This document shows positions 11,127 through 23,893 of a stretch of DNA of 64,000 nucleotides, piece after piece (positions within the stretch are counted from its first letter, which is position 1; each line of letters opens with the position of its first letter). The notes under the pieces are model-generated. The model made no database searches. It had not been told where the DNA came from and worked only from the letters and a program-made list of their open reading frames with translations. This DNA is from Talpa occidentalis. Taxonomy: Eukaryota > Chordata > Mammalia > Eulipotyphla > Talpidae. Both the position numbers and the translations under genes were made by a program. The stretch lies in assembly GCF_014898055.3 (NCBI RefSeq), contig NW_023602073.1, positions 88,640,678 to 88,704,677 on the forward strand, given 5' to 3'.

Positions 11127-11503
11127 TGTTAGAGCACACCGGTGCCGAGTCCAAGAACGACTGAGACCCAAGTTCGATGCAAAAGCAAAAGTGGCCTTTA
11201 TTAGCTAGCTCAGGCTAGGGTCTGAACCCCAGGAGTGGAACCGACACAGCGGCCATGCCCAGACAGGGTTGAACCCCGAGCACCAAAATTAAGCAGTTTA
11301 AACAGGCATACAGAATGGGTCCCTTAGGGTAATCTGACAGCTTCAGATGTGGATTCTAGGAATCCGACTGTTAGGGTAATCTAATGGTTACAGACGCCGG
11401 TTCTTAGAATCTGGGATTTCAGGAATTGCAACCTCACTGTCAGTTAAGCTCTTAAAATGGCTGCTGTACTTTAAAATGGCTGCTGTTATGCTCTATTCTT
11501 ACA
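11127..11503 (-). mobile_element. Solo LTR, class I (gammaretrovirus-like)
   Basis: A 377-bp element. On the - strand it starts TGTAAGAATAGAGC and ends GTGTGCTCTAACA, with a 4-bp duplication CAGT at 11,123-11,126 and 11,504-11,507. It has a repeated CAGCAGCCATTTTAA block near its start and AATAAA followed by a U5-like tail. Four-base duplications and this layout fit ERV1. Confidence 0.8.
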
Positions 11504-11599
11504 CAGTAAGTGGGCCATCGTAAGTACTTATGGAATAAATTGAGGTTTTGATTCTCTGCACCATTCTAAAAAGCAGACGATTTAGGAATCATGACTCCT

Positions 11600-11690
11600 A
11601 TTTTTAGATGTGCAAAGAAACCTAATATGGTAAGCCATTTTACAGATTATAAATGGCAGTGCCGTGGTTGAAGACCAGGAACATTTAACT
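11600..11690 (+). mobile_element. Possible MIR fragment
   Basis: TTTTTAGATGTGCAAAGAAA, CCATTTTACAGATTATAAATGG and CAGTGCCGTGGTTGAAGACC resemble the second half of MIR. Confidence 0.45.
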
Positions 11691-11699
11691 ACTCTCATG

Positions 11700-12485
11700 C
11701 TATTCACCACTGCAGCTTTTTCTAGGATAATCTCCCAGAGGAAGATTTCCTTTTGATTTTAAGAGCACCTGTAGTGCCAAAGTAGAGAAGGACAGGGGTT
11801 GGATCCTCTGACAAAAAGAAATAAATGCAAATTCACTTTAAAATATTACTCTTTTGATGTATATCCTCAAAGGATATTGCTTCAGTTACTATTGTTATCT
11901 GGAACTTTATTCCAGATAATTATGCCATACCACCAGGACTTTACATTTAAGGACTTCACATAATCAGAACTGGATTTATTGAGCACATACACACCACCAG
12001 CAACAGTACAAGGGATGTTATGCCTGTGGGACAAAAGCAAATACACAAAATATTGTGCATAAAAGATTGTTAATAATAAATAGCAGAAGGTTTGAAACAA
12101 ACACCATGATTACTGGCAACAGAATTGTTAGTTTCACATGTTATATATGCTATAGAGACGTGCAAATGAATAAATTTACCTTATGTAAAAAAAGTGACTA
12201 TATTTTGGGAATATTACAAACTGTTGTTTGGAGAGACAACCTAAGACTATCACAACAAAAATGTTGAAGAATTATATATTAGCATTCAGTCTCCTTATTT
12301 GTCAGAGAAATATGATAACCATGTTTTCACTTGCATACAATATATGCAACTTATTTCAAAAATATTTGAATATTTATAATTCACTGGGCATCTATAAACA
12401 CACATATGTGATATAAGCACAGTATACAATAGGCATGAAATGGACTGTAAAAGCATGATTGATGGCCCAAAAGATTATGCCTTTA
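11700..12485. other. Intergenic, nothing recognised
   Basis: AT-rich DNA. The short overlapping ORFs at 11,882-12,416 show no motif. Confidence 0.5.
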
Positions 12486-12489
12486 AAAT

Positions 12490-12722
12490 AGAATTTAGCA
12501 GTATGAAAGTTCCTCAAAATATCAGAAATAGAATTATCATATGGTCTAACAATCCTACCTCTGATTATAAATCTAAGAGAAATGAAATTAGTATTTCAAG
12601 GAAATGAAATTAGTATTTCAATGCTTTTAAATAGCTGAACTCCTATGTTCATTGCCGTATTGTTCACAATAGGCAAGATATGGAAGCAATATAAGTGTCC
12701 GTTGATAGATGAAAAAATAAAG
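12490..12722 (+). mobile_element. Old L1 ORF2 3' fragment
   Basis: Decayed but clear L1 ORF2 end: AATAGAATTATCATATGGTC, CTCCTATGTTCATTGCCG, TTCACAATAGGCAAGATATGG and TAAGTGTCCGTTGATAGATG. It contains an exact 21-bp tandem duplication (GAAATGAAATTAG...) at 12,579-12,599 and 12,601-12,621, and is cut off by the following SINE. Confidence 0.85.
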
Positions 12723-12743
12723 TTTTTTTTTAAAAAAGGATTT

Positions 12744-13008
12744 ATTTATTAAAGATTTATTTATTTTTACACAAGAACAGGGGCACAGGCCAGATGCACT
12801 GGAGGGTGAGAGGATTCACCAGAGACAGAGTGGGGAACAGAACAGATAGACTGACGAAATACACTACTGAGGGGAGCAGCGGTGAGAGAGGAGAGGTCTG
12901 CTCACCATGTGGGACCCTTGCCAGCCAGCCCGGATCAAACCAGCACTGCAGAGGCTGTGGGCAGCTTCACAGAGCAGTGCTCAAGCGCCTGTGCCACCAG
13001 GGAGGTCC
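12744..13008 (-). mobile_element. tRNA-derived SINE, group M
   Basis: Carries the group M pattern: ACAAGAACAGGGGCACAGG, GATGCACTGGAGGGTGAGAG and CTCAAGCGCCTGTGCCACC. It lies head to tail with the next copy. Confidence 0.93.
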
Positions 13009-13208
13009 TAAAAAAAAAAAAAGATTTATTTATTCATACAAGAAGTGGGGTATAGACCAGAGGTATGGGGTCGGGGGTTGAGAGGATTCACCAGAGACAT
13101 AGTGGGGAATAGAACAGGGGAATAGAATAGGCCAGCCAGGGATTGAATTCATGCTGTGAATAGCGTCATAGGTTGCATTTTAACCCCTTGCGCCACCAGG
13201 GTGGCCCA
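13009..13208 (-). mobile_element. tRNA-derived SINE, group O, internally shortened
   Basis: A tail, ATTCATACAAGAAGTGGGG, then body and head ending TTGCGCCACCAGGGTGGCCC. The middle (GCTGAGGGGAGCAGC region) is missing, so it is about 60 bp short. It abuts the previous copy in the same orientation. Confidence 0.88.
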
Positions 13209-13705
13209 GCTCACATTTTAATTAAGAATCACAGTTCATATAATTATATAATTATAATATAATCAGTTTATATAATTAATCACAGTTCATACAATGCTCT
13301 TAAATAAGAATTAGATAAGTAAAAAACTTCAAGTTTATTCAAATAAGCTGAATCATATTCTGACAAATATTTTTATAACATTAATTGTATTTTATAATTG
13401 TCAGTTTGGAAATAATTTCCAAGCTCTGCAGGTAACTTAGAACTTTGCACTAATATTGAGTTAATTAATGGGATTATTATTGGATAACTATTTAGTCGCA
13501 AGATTCAAGACTGGTACTGAAATACTATTAAGCATCATTTTAAATTTATATTTTTATTTCTCATATTCACACAATGGAGAGTGTCTATCTTTAAGTAATG
13601 TATTCATTGATAGTTTTTATTTTGGCAACTGTAAGGTTTAAAAATTGTTAAATTTATGAATTTTCTTATTCTGCAAAAATGCTTGGAAATGACAATTTTA
13701 ATTGG
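13209..13705. other. Intergenic, nothing recognised
   Basis: Very AT-rich DNA with short ATATAATTATA-type palindromic stretches near 13,240-13,290. No gene. Confidence 0.5.
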
Positions 13706-13722
13706 CTTTCTGTGAAACTTTT

Positions 13723-13993
13723 TTTTTTTTAAGATTTATTTATTTATACATGCACTGGGTACAGTCAGAAACACGGGAGGGTGAGAGAATTCACCAGAGC
13801 CAGAGCGGGGAGCAGAACAGGCAGAGGGACCGAAGTACACTGCTGAGGGGAGCAGCAGGCGGCAGGAGAGGTCTGCGCGCCATGTGGGATCCTCGCCTGG
13901 CGGCCAGGGAGCAGCCGGGGATAGAACCAGCGCTAGAGAGGCTGCGGGCGGCTTTGCAACCCAGCGCTCAACCACTGCGCCACCAGGGAGGCC
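13723..13993 (-). mobile_element. tRNA-derived SINE, group Y
   Basis: Full-length copy with the CACTGGGTACAGTCAG and GAGAGAATTCACCAGAGCC signature. Exact 17-bp target duplication CTTTCTGTGAAACTTTT at 13,706-13,722 and 13,994-14,010. A 112-codon ORF through it is non-genic. Confidence 0.96.
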
Positions 13994-14010
13994 CTTTCTG
14001 TGAAACTTTT

Positions 14011-15551
14011 ATTAAAATCGTAGTTAATTTAGGTAGCTAAAAACAAAAACTGACAGAAGTACAACTTAGTATTATGAGTGTGCTTTTCAAGGACAAATAG
14101 TTTTGTCCTCAAGTGTCTTTTTATTCCAAAATATAAAAAAAAAAATCAATATAAGTAGAAGAGTGCAAGAGTTTGAAAAATTATAAAGTGTATTTTAAAC
14201 CTGGCAATAATTCCCCAGCTCTGATGCTTTTATTCCCAAGAAAACTCTAAGAGGAGGAGGGGATGAAAGAACTTGTGAAACTTATCACTAAATACTATGT
14301 CAATACCAAACTAAAATTTGGCTTTTTCTATCAATATAATAAATTGTTCTTAAAAATTAGGAAAGAAAACTGGTTTGTTATTTAACTTTTATGTAATCTG
14401 CCCAGATATTCTCCATATCAGAATAATTTACTTTGCTTTGACTTTATAGTGTCCTTGATTACTAAAATATCAAAACAAAGAACCAGTTTCCCACTTATGA
14501 CAGGCCTAAGGTTTCTTAAAATTATTTTGCATTTTGTATTTACTTTGAACACAGAGACCAATTATTCTCAGTACCCATCATCCGACCTTAATCAAATTAT
14601 GTTTCCTCTGAAAACTTTTTGGTTTTGCTCTCCTAAAATAAAAATTTCAGAATGATTTACACTGAAACTTATCTTTGAGATTTCCCAGAGGGCCCTTAGA
14701 AAATCACAAGCTTTAGTGTCTTTTATTAGTAAACAAAGACTTCAACTCAACTCACAATTTATAGTGCAATAACATTTAAAACTCCTTTTTTCTACTTCCA
14801 CTTATTAATCAGGTATGGCCTCAAGACAGCTTTGCCCAGAAACTTTCATTGAATAAATGGTGAAACTTTAAGACACTAAAAAAGGTCAAGACTGAGTCAC
14901 CAGTAAAGTGGAAAATATACAAATGAAAACTAATCATAAACTATTTGAATTGAGTTGGATTTTGCAGATTAACTTTTTTTTGGTTTTGTTATACAGCAAA
15001 GTGAGGCTCAAAGAAATGAAATACTACATTGTGTGGCCAACAAGTCAGTTAGGTAGAAAGGTACTTCATTTAATCCTTTCCACAATTGTCCCAAATGAAA
15101 AAACAAAGAATAATCAATATATGGTAAATATATTGGGCGCGAAGATTACAAATAATAATATTGCAAGGAAAACAAGTTTTGCTTTGGTTTTTAAACTGTG
15201 GTTAATGGGCCTTTATATATTCGATATACTAAAATTGGGATTTTCAAGAAGCCAATAAAAATGTCAATCTGAACAAATTTCTAGGAAAACAGCCATAAAT
15301 TTATAAATCTCAGTATTTGCATAACTCCTAAATGTTACATTTTTTCATTCCCTTCATTTAATTTTTTACTAGGAATTTTACTTACCATTTTTTTGTAAGT
15401 ACTTACGTGAAGTTGAAGTTCCTTTGAAACGCATTCAGAAATATCTGAGTCTTTAAGAATATCACCAGTACAATAATTTAATTCACAGCAAGAGATTAAG
15501 TTTTATAAATGTGAATATTAAAAGGCAAATGATTTAACTTTTAGTTGTTTT
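14011..15551. other. Intergenic, nothing firmly recognised
   Basis: About 1.5 kb of AT-rich DNA. Around 14,980-15,060 there is a faint MIR-like stretch (AGTGAGGCTCAAAGAAATG ... TGGCCAACAAGTCAG). The 116-codon ORF at 14,908-15,258 overlaps it and has no recognisable motif. Confidence 0.45.
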
Positions 15552-16201
15552 GTAATTTGTCTCCTTATGATGACGTTGTGGTGGCGGGATGTAAAAGGAT
15601 TCTCAGAGGCTATGCTATGTCCAGAACAATGAGAAGCCTATAGGGACGACACCAAGAAGGTGGAGCCCAGCTCCAAGGGCAGTCTCTTATTTATTTAGAA
15701 TCAGACAGAAAATAAAAAGATCAAAGAAGCAAGCAGGCAAACAGGGAACTTACAAGTGCATGGGGTGCCACGGACCAGCACAGCAGTAGACGATGAGGCC
15801 ACCTCAGGGTTGAGAGAAGCGTGCAGGGTGGTCAGGGCGTCGGTGAAAGAAATGACAAACAGACACACTTCAAGAGTGAAAATCTGAGTGTAATTTTCTT
15901 TGAGTTTGTGACCAGTATATATGTTTTCCAAAAGCACAGGAACAATGAATATCAATGAAATCAGCTTGCTCATGGGCTCAGCCTATCACCATCAGGGAGG
16001 TGATCTACATAACAAGCAATGACTTTTATAGAAGAAAGAAGGAAGTTTAGAAAGGCAATAAGGGATTAAAGTTTGTAGTTCTAGAAAGAAGGGATAAGGT
16101 TTTTAGCATTCTTGTAGTGGTTCCTGGTGGTCGTTATCTTTTGATAAGCTTCTGTCTTTTCAGGGAACTTCCGCTGTACTTCCTCTGCTTCAGGGTGTTA
16201 T

Positions 16202-16388
16202 GCTGTTCTCCCCTGCGCGCTGGTTGCCCAGCCGGACCTAGGGACCATGGCGAAAGCCATTCCTAAAGGTCACTGCAGGGGGAGGTGCAGCAGGTATGTC
16301 TTCACGCTGTTCTCCCCCTGCGCGCTGGTTGCCCAGCCGGACCTAAGGACGGTTAGCCCTAAAGGTCACTGCAGGGGGAGGTGCAGCA
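16202..16388. repeat. Tandem duplication in LTR (GC-rich unit)
   Basis: Two copies of a roughly 85-bp unit (16,202-16,292 and 16,306-16,388). Both contain GCGCGCTGGTTGCCCAGCCG, GGACCTA and AAAGGTCACTGCAGGGGGAG. They differ by small indels. Confidence 0.9.
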
Positions 16389-16490
16389 ATGGGGGATGTG
16401 AAACCCCTGGCCCCAGTCAAGGTTGAGAAATAAGGAGAAAGTCAAGGAAAGTCTCAATGTTTATGCTACTCTAACCATAACACCTATTGC

Positions 16491-16646
16491 TGTTTCTGTA
16501 CATGATGTTTTCAGCATGTATAGATCCTCATACCAGGACTTTTGCCTTTAGAGTTTCCCTATCATAAACTTTCTGTTTCTGCACATGCTGTTTTCAGTAT
16601 GTATAGATCCTCATACCAGAACTTTTGCCCTTAGAAGTTCCTTATC
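16491..16646. repeat. Tandem duplication in LTR (AT-rich unit)
   Basis: Two roughly 75-bp copies (16,491-16,563 and 16,572-16,646) sharing TGTATAGATCCTCATACCAG and CTTTTGCC, with a few substitutions. Together with the GC-rich pair they suggest a U3 enhancer array. Confidence 0.9.
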
Positions 16647-16799
16647 AACTGTCCCTGTTTATGCACACTGAGAGGCACAAGAATAGTCAAAGAATAATCA
16701 AGGCAAAGACAGAAAAGTTGAGGCATACAATACAAACTCCCACAGTAATTAAATTACATCAGCATACCCACAGTTCTTTTTTTTTAATGGGAGAATTTT

Positions 16800-16989
16800 T
16801 TTAAGGATTTATTTTATATTTTGTTATGCATACAAGAGTTGGAGTATAGGCAAGAGCTGGAGTGTAGGCCAGAGCTGCAGGTGGGGGTGGGGGAGAGGTG
16901 AGAGGATTCATCAGAGACAGAGTGGCTACAATGGCTGCCAAGAGCTTCACAGTGCTGAGACTTAACCCATTGCGCCACCAAAAGGCCCC
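16800..16989 (-). mobile_element. tRNA-derived SINE, group O, degraded
   Basis: Recognisable ends (GGATTTATTT...GCATACAAGAG and GACTTAACCCATTGCGCCACC) with a local duplication of the AGAGCTGGAGTGTAGGC motif. The centre is deleted between CAGAGTGG and GGCTGCCAAGAGCTTCACAG. Confidence 0.85.
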
Positions 16990-17050
16990 TTATCCACAGT
17001 TCCTTAGTAATTTTTACATTTTGTTAAATAAGACATTGGAAATTCTTTTT

Positions 17051-17288
17051 TTTTATAAGATTTATTTATGCATACAAAACTGGGGTACAGGCCAGAAGTG
17101 TGTGGGGGTGAGAGGATTCACCAGAGACAGAGCGGGGAACAGAACAGGCAGAATGACTGAAACACACTGCTGAGGGGAGCAGCGGGTGAGACAGGAGTGG
17201 CCTGCTGTACCATGTGGGTCAGCTCCCTGGCTGGCCAGGGATTGAACTCATGCTGCAGAGGCAGCAGTGGCACAAGGGGTTAGGCACT
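17051..17288 (-). mobile_element. tRNA-derived SINE, group O, 5' head truncated
   Basis: Tail and body intact (ATGCATACAAAACTGGGGTA; CAGAGACAGAGCGGGG). The head is rearranged after GAACTCATGCTGCAGAGG. TGGAAATTCT flanks on both sides look like the target duplication. It lies just beyond the inferred PHIP 3' end. Confidence 0.88.
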
Positions 17289-17442
17289 GGAAATTCTAAT
17301 GTACTCTAATGACTTCTTTGGTAAAGTGCTTGTTGAAATTATGTAGTACTTTATTAATAATCCCCCCCTTCACACACACACAAAAGCAAATATTAAGAAA
17401 TCATGAGCCTCTACAAAATAGCTTAGGAAAACAAGTTTTCTA

Positions 17443-17448
17443 TTTATT
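17443..17448 (-). terminator. Candidate distal polyadenylation signal of PHIP
   Basis: AATAAA on the - strand. A GT-rich tract (TTTGTGTGTGTGTGAAGG, about 17,369-17,386) follows about 55-75 bases downstream, as expected of a downstream element. A second AATAAA at 17,350-17,355 is an alternative. Confidence 0.5.
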
Positions 17449-17964
17449 TAAAAATAAGTTTGTAGTTACTACATTGCAGGGACAGGAATTCTTACACATA
17501 CATTCTAGTTTGTATAAAAGGATTCAAAGAATTATGCATCAAAACTAACATAGAAAGTGTCCACATAACAGTAAAGAAAGGTCCAATCAATATGTACAAA
17601 AAGAAAGGGCACTGCTATTCTGGTGTGAGACTGCCATTTATAACATGATACTCCAGGTTTCCAGAAAGAAAAACTTCAATAAGCTAAATAATTTGTTTTA
17701 AAACTCTGTTACTTATTACATACAACAGATTTGCTTGTGTTTAACATTGCTTTCTGTACAAAATAAGTATAATTTTAATTTGAAAATGTGTCAGTTTCAA
17801 CTTTAACCCTCTAGGTCAGTTACTTTTTAAAAATTGAGCTACATTCTACATGTCTAAATATCATGTGACAGGATTTTAAGTTTTCTGAAAGATCTTCAAT
17901 AAGACCCTGTCTTCTTGCAGTTTTAATATGGTCCAAAAATGTAACTTTTACCTCAATTTATAGT

Positions 17965-18027
17965 TTATCATTGTGATTAATCAACAAGTCACAAGGTTAT
18001 CATTGTGATTAATCAACAAGTCACAAG
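17965..18027. repeat. Exact 31-bp tandem duplication in the PHIP 3' UTR
   Basis: Copies at 17,965-17,995 and 17,997-18,027 are identical, each TTATCATTGTGATTAATC... followed by AACAAGTCACAAG, with one base between them. Confidence 0.97.
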
Positions 18028-21000
18028 CATGTGTACGTACGCATCTGCATCCTGTGTGTACTACATATCTTGAACCTATTAGCTCCTTTAATGTAGAAAC
18101 TCAGCCACCCACTATTATGTATTTGGTTTGTGCCATATAAGATTAATTTCCTGATGATTTTATCTGCATTAAAAAGTATTACAATATAGAGCTATCAAAA
18201 CTAAAAATGTTTATAGCTCGTTTCCTAATTGTTTTACTGCAGTGTGTACAAGATTATCTCTGGAGCGTCAAAAGTGGTATGCACAGTCTTCTGACTCAAT
18301 TTGAACTCTTCTTGGTACTGTACATAGTACAAAATGACTTTTCATATGGAATGCTTAGTTTAGTTTAACCAAAATAATTTCTTTGTAAAACTTTTTAGTT
18401 CAAATCACTTAGAAATTTAGGGAATGGGGGTGAAGAGGGAAGCATCCAAGCAGGAAAATATGAAAATTGTGTATTTTTCAATTTTAATAAGAAAATAAAG
18501 TCATACCTCAATATAATTAAACCACTTGATATCATGTTATATAAAAAAATACTAAGTATAGGGGTAATTCTCAGGACATAAATTTCTTTTCCTCATATGA
18601 CTTTTAAAATCATGTATTTCCTGCATGTAAGGAGAACACTTACAATGTTTTCAACTGTCAGAGTATCTTGGTCCTTTCAACCTACTCAAAAGTAAATTTA
18701 AGGTGAACATAACCATTCAGAGTAACATTTTTTTTTCCCCATTAGATACTGAAAATTCAAATTGCTTCCAGTTGACATTTGAGAGATATTATAGGTATGT
18801 TTGTATGTATAAAGTGGAATGGTAGAAGTAAATGCTATTAACTGGAGGACCTAACTTATATTGCAAAATAACACTTTAAAACACGTAAATGTTAACAGTA
18901 CATAAGCTAAAGTTTTATTTGACTCAGTCTTTAGAATGTCTGGCGAATCTACTCCACTGCGAATAAGTGACAGTTCTAGATGTTAACATACTGCACAGGC
19001 TTCTATCCACTGATCAGTATACCTTAATTCATTCCCAAGTGATACTAACTTTGGTCAAATTCCTGTTTCAAATGTGACTTCATCAATTTCATAAATATTC
19101 TATAGTTATTCAAATTAAATTTATCTAGGAAGACAGCTTTGGAATAATATTATCAAATAATCTAAAAGTTTGTTGTAAAGTTGTGCAAAAATGAGAATAG
19201 AAACAAATCAAATCTTTAGTTCACCAATACATGCAGAAAATGGTCCAATACTAGTAACAGCAGACTGAAAAGGATAAAATCTTAAGGATAAAAACTTAAT
19301 ACCTATTGCCCAGACTTGCCAGACTGATTGATTCAATGTTTCAATTGCTCATGTGCAACATTTTATAATTTTATAAGATTAGAATGGGACTTGAAAATGT
19401 TGGGGTGGTAAGAGAGAATATTAAGGTCAGCTATTTAAAAGTATATAAATTGACGTGCATTTTCCATGTGTAACAAGTTATATCCTGAAATTCTCACTAA
19501 ACTTGACATTTTTATTTTTATTGCTCACCTAAGATAACTGCCAACATTTCCTTTTGGCCTATAAACAGTACATATGTGGTATCACTGCCTCAAAGAGGCT
19601 ATTTTTCCAAGTAGTAAAACAGACTTAAATGTCTCAACTTTTGCAATGTATAGAAGCTAAATTATAAAAATATAAAATCTAAATATTCTGGATTACTAAT
19701 ACATTTTTAAGTGTTTCAATTACAAAAAATCTGATCCAAATAATTTTTGCTTTACTAATAAACCAGTGTCTAATAGTGTCCAAATAAGGTCATACATATA
19801 CAGTGTTTTAAAAGAGGAATAATATATTTACTTGTTGCAGGTATGATGGTAATGCTCCTTTCATTGTCCAAGAGTTAGAGTTGTCTTAAGACTGTACTAG
19901 AGTTATATTCCACTCTAAAATTGTGTACGCTCTTCCTTTTTCTCTACACACTTTAAAACTGTACACGCATTTTTTTTTTTTACACAAAAATGGATGTTAG
20001 TCTATTTTCTTCTAATAAGATGCAGATAACATCAGGAAATTACATGTTTCAAACAGATTGCCTTAAAAGCAACAAATTACTTTAATGACAAATTTCAAAC
20101 ATACACACTATTATTTTCAATAATGGTATAACTGAAAGACTCACTTTTCTATACAACCAAGCTATCCATTTCTGCATTATCAAGAGTTTTACTATTGAAT
20201 TTTAATTATATAGTTAAATATATTTGTTAGAAAAAAATAAATATACAAAAAACCTGAAAATTTTGAAATTATTTTTCAACTGCAAAATCACAGCAATCCA
20301 GTTAAGATCTGGAAAATGGTTTACTTAATTTCACAGGAGGATTTCTATACAAATTTAGTTACAAATGATCTAAAAAGCCCAAATGCATCACTTTTCATTC
20401 TTCAAGACAATTAAATGACAGCTAACATTTATCCCTACCAGAAATGAGAAAAAATTATATAATGTATTTTGCCAAAGTTCAATTAAAGACTTTATTTTTT
20501 TTTTTCTACATCAGGGTCATGCTGATACATATTTCCCCCCATCCTCACTTTTTAAAAATGTAGTATTTGAAAATTTTGGTTACATTTTTGTACCATACCA
20601 GTCCTCAGAAAATACTACATTCTTTAAACTTTTTAAAAAATGGACAGTAATTTTGAAACAACAGAAATGGTATTTATGTTGGTTTTTAAGGTATAAAATA
20701 ACTGTACCATAAACAAATAAATAACTGCTTTCCTTTTCCATAGCAGTACATATAGCAATACATTCTCCTAAGTCATATAGTTATCATTTACAATAGACAA
20801 CTTAATTTTACTAATGATGCAAAAAATAATAGAATACAAGGCACAATCATTAAATGGAATTTTTCTTTAGGGTGTATATTTGACATACCAGCGTGATAAG
20901 AATACCGTAAAAAGTGCAGAAAAAACACAATGTGCAATGAGACCACTGTATAAAACATGATTGCATAAAAAGTGATTTGGCCTATTTTAACCTTTAATAA

Positions 21001-22036
21001 TTGAAAATAACCAATCTTCCCCTTAAAATTAAACTATAAAGTATGACATTTTAAAATTATTTTTATTCTACTACTATCTAAAAAATCCTGAAAAAAGAAT
21101 TTATACCTGGGTAATAGTATATAAGTATGTGTTTGTATATATATTTAATTATACCCATTTATCAATATATACACATACACACACAGAGACATTTCTTTGT
21201 AAGTCATTTTAGCCTATTAGATATGTCTAAAGTTTAGAAATGACATTATTCCAGATCAACAAGTAAACATCAAATCCCATACCTTTTTCCTGTATTTTCC
21301 TTGAATCCTTTAACCACTTAAACATTTTTTCTAAAACATCTCTGTCAAAGGACCCACCAGTGCATTATTTTCTATTAGTACCAAAAAAAGATACATCTCA
21401 GCATAACTCTTTAATAACTTGCTCTTTAGAATAATATATAGCCTTTCCAATATTGAAAAGTGTATGCTGTCCTGACAGTCAAAAACAGGCTTTCTACTGC
21501 ACTGATTAATCTTAGTCTTTGGCACAATAAACAGAGATTGAGTGATTGATATAAGAATCAAGGTCTGAAAAATTAGACAGTCAAATGTTTTCCAATGTGG
21601 ATATGTTTCCTTTTCATCAGTACATTTTCTCTTAAGTTTGGCAGAATGGTATACAGCGAAAGTCTCCTCTAGATTCTTTGCAGATGAGCATTCTATATTT
21701 AAAATTAATCTTTTTAAGAGTATCAAATGGTGGGGATTTTTAAATTTATATTTAGCGGAAACATTTCTTAATTTACTGCTACTCTGATAACATCTGTCTT
21801 CCTAGAGGTACAACTTCTTTATCAATAGAAATGTACCTTGCTAGGTCAAAAATAATTCATTTTAACATGAAATGCTCTATCCCTAGGAATCTAATGCTCC
21901 TTAAGAGTGTGGCAGAACTGTCTTTTCCAGAAATAAATTGGGAATTCATTATAGGTCCACAATTACTTTTGAACAGTGAATGAAATGAATGTTGAAATGC
22001 ATAACCTATCTAAAGGGCAATAAATAGCAAACATTT

Positions 22037-22070
22037 AAAATATATATGTATATATTTATATATATATATA
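22037..22070. repeat. (TA)-rich tract in the 3' UTR
   Basis: Alternating TA with a few interruptions, about 180 bases after the stop codon in transcript orientation. Confidence 0.85.
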
Positions 22071-22247
22071 TTCATTTAAAGAAGTGAAGTGTCTTGTAAG
22101 TGTTTTTTTGTTTGTTTTTTTTTTTTGCAAATCAAATCATAACATTCCCTAATCCACCATAGCAGCAAGGAAGCAGAAGCTTAAGTTCTACATATTCCTT
22201 AACTGTACCTGCTTTATAGATTTTAAAGTAAAATATTTTGGTACAAG

Positions 22248-22931
<684 letters not shown>

Positions 22932-23791
22932 TTAGCCTCAAACTTGTCAATAAAGGCCATTACTATACCTACACATAAATGACATAATTCTAGTTTTTTC
23001 TTACTAAAATGAGAAAAAGAACCAACAAAAAAGCTAATATCCAATAATATTTTCTGCCTAAAACTCAAAAGATCCCTAATGGAGTATTCAATGACCTCAC
23101 AGGAGGAAAATGAAACTTAGAGCCAATAAACAACTTGTCTATAAATTATTGTTAATTATGATACATTGGGATTAGCCAGGGTTTCATACACACACTACCT
23201 TTACTGTACATTCTAATGTATGCACATTGTTGTCGTTACAACAAACTCTATTTATTTGCATAGAGTTTTAACAATTACAAAACATGCTATTGTTTACCAC
23301 ATTACACAAGGAGTTTTTGTGTATTCCTATCTTTAAGCAATTAAGTTATGGGAAAAAACATTACTACAAAATTTATGACCCTTTATACTGGAACAAAAAA
23401 AAAGCCGATCATCCCCCTCTACTTTCTTACAAGGAATGGAGGAAAAGGGAACTATCAAGACTGAATGATTCTCTTAATACTCTTTTGAATGTGATTATCA
23501 TAACCTTCCTGACTGTAGCAAAGAATCAATAATCTAAGTATTTCTTATTGTTCCTCCTAAGTAAAAATGATCTCATTTACTCATCTTATACAAGAAGTTT
23601 GGGAGTATACCTACGCCAATGATTTACCTCAATTACTCTGTGTAAAAACTATCAGGATTTTGACATTCTTCATCTATTTTATCACAAGATTGCATGTATT
23701 AATCAAATCTACTAAATATGCCATCATTATCATGATATAAAACCCACTGTAACAAACTCAAAGATGAAGTCCATTATGTTTTAGCAGACAC

Positions 23792-23826
23792 CAAACAAAC
23801 AAACAAACAAACAAACAAACAAAAAA
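23792..23826 (+). repeat. (CAAA)n microsatellite
   Basis: About eight CAAA units ending in an A run, inside the last PHIP intron. Confidence 0.95.
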
Positions 23827-23893
23827 CCCTAAAACTTGGGAAATCAAATTCTAAATCTGTAAGATCTGGAGATCATGATGAAATGTCTGTGGT

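Larger units (their letters stand above)
15558..16744 (-). mobile_element. Solo LTR, 1.19 kb, class II (ERVK-like)
   Basis: A TG...CA element with an exact 6-bp duplication GTAATT at 15,552-15,557 and 16,745-16,750. Six bases is typical of class II (beta-type) retroviruses. The - strand begins TGTGGGAGTTTGTATTG and ends GTCATCATAAGGAGACA. An AATAAATAAG signal lies at 15,690-15,696 (+ coordinates), placing R/U5 at the low-coordinate end. Two tandem duplications in the upstream half look like enhancer repeats. No internal viral region remains. Confidence 0.85.
17420..22247 (-). other. PHIP: PHIP 3' UTR
   Basis: About 4.8 kb of AT-rich sequence after the stop. It is free of SINE, LINE and LTR insertions, although the flanking DNA is full of them. 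It holds several AATAAA-type signals, TA-rich runs, a PUM-like TGTATATA (21,166-21,173 on +) and an exact 31-bp tandem duplication. The far end is inferred from a signal at 17,443-17,448. Shorter isoforms using internal signals are likely. Confidence 0.65.

Noticed and set aside
13702..14040. Many similar 60-110-codon ORFs with REFTRARA, TYTAEGSSG or similar motifs
   Set aside because: All are readings of the SINE in different frames. The resemblance among them reflects the repeat, not a protein family.
14908..15258. 116-codon + strand ORF
   Set aside because: Starts without context, overlaps a weak MIR-like stretch and shows no domain or splice support.
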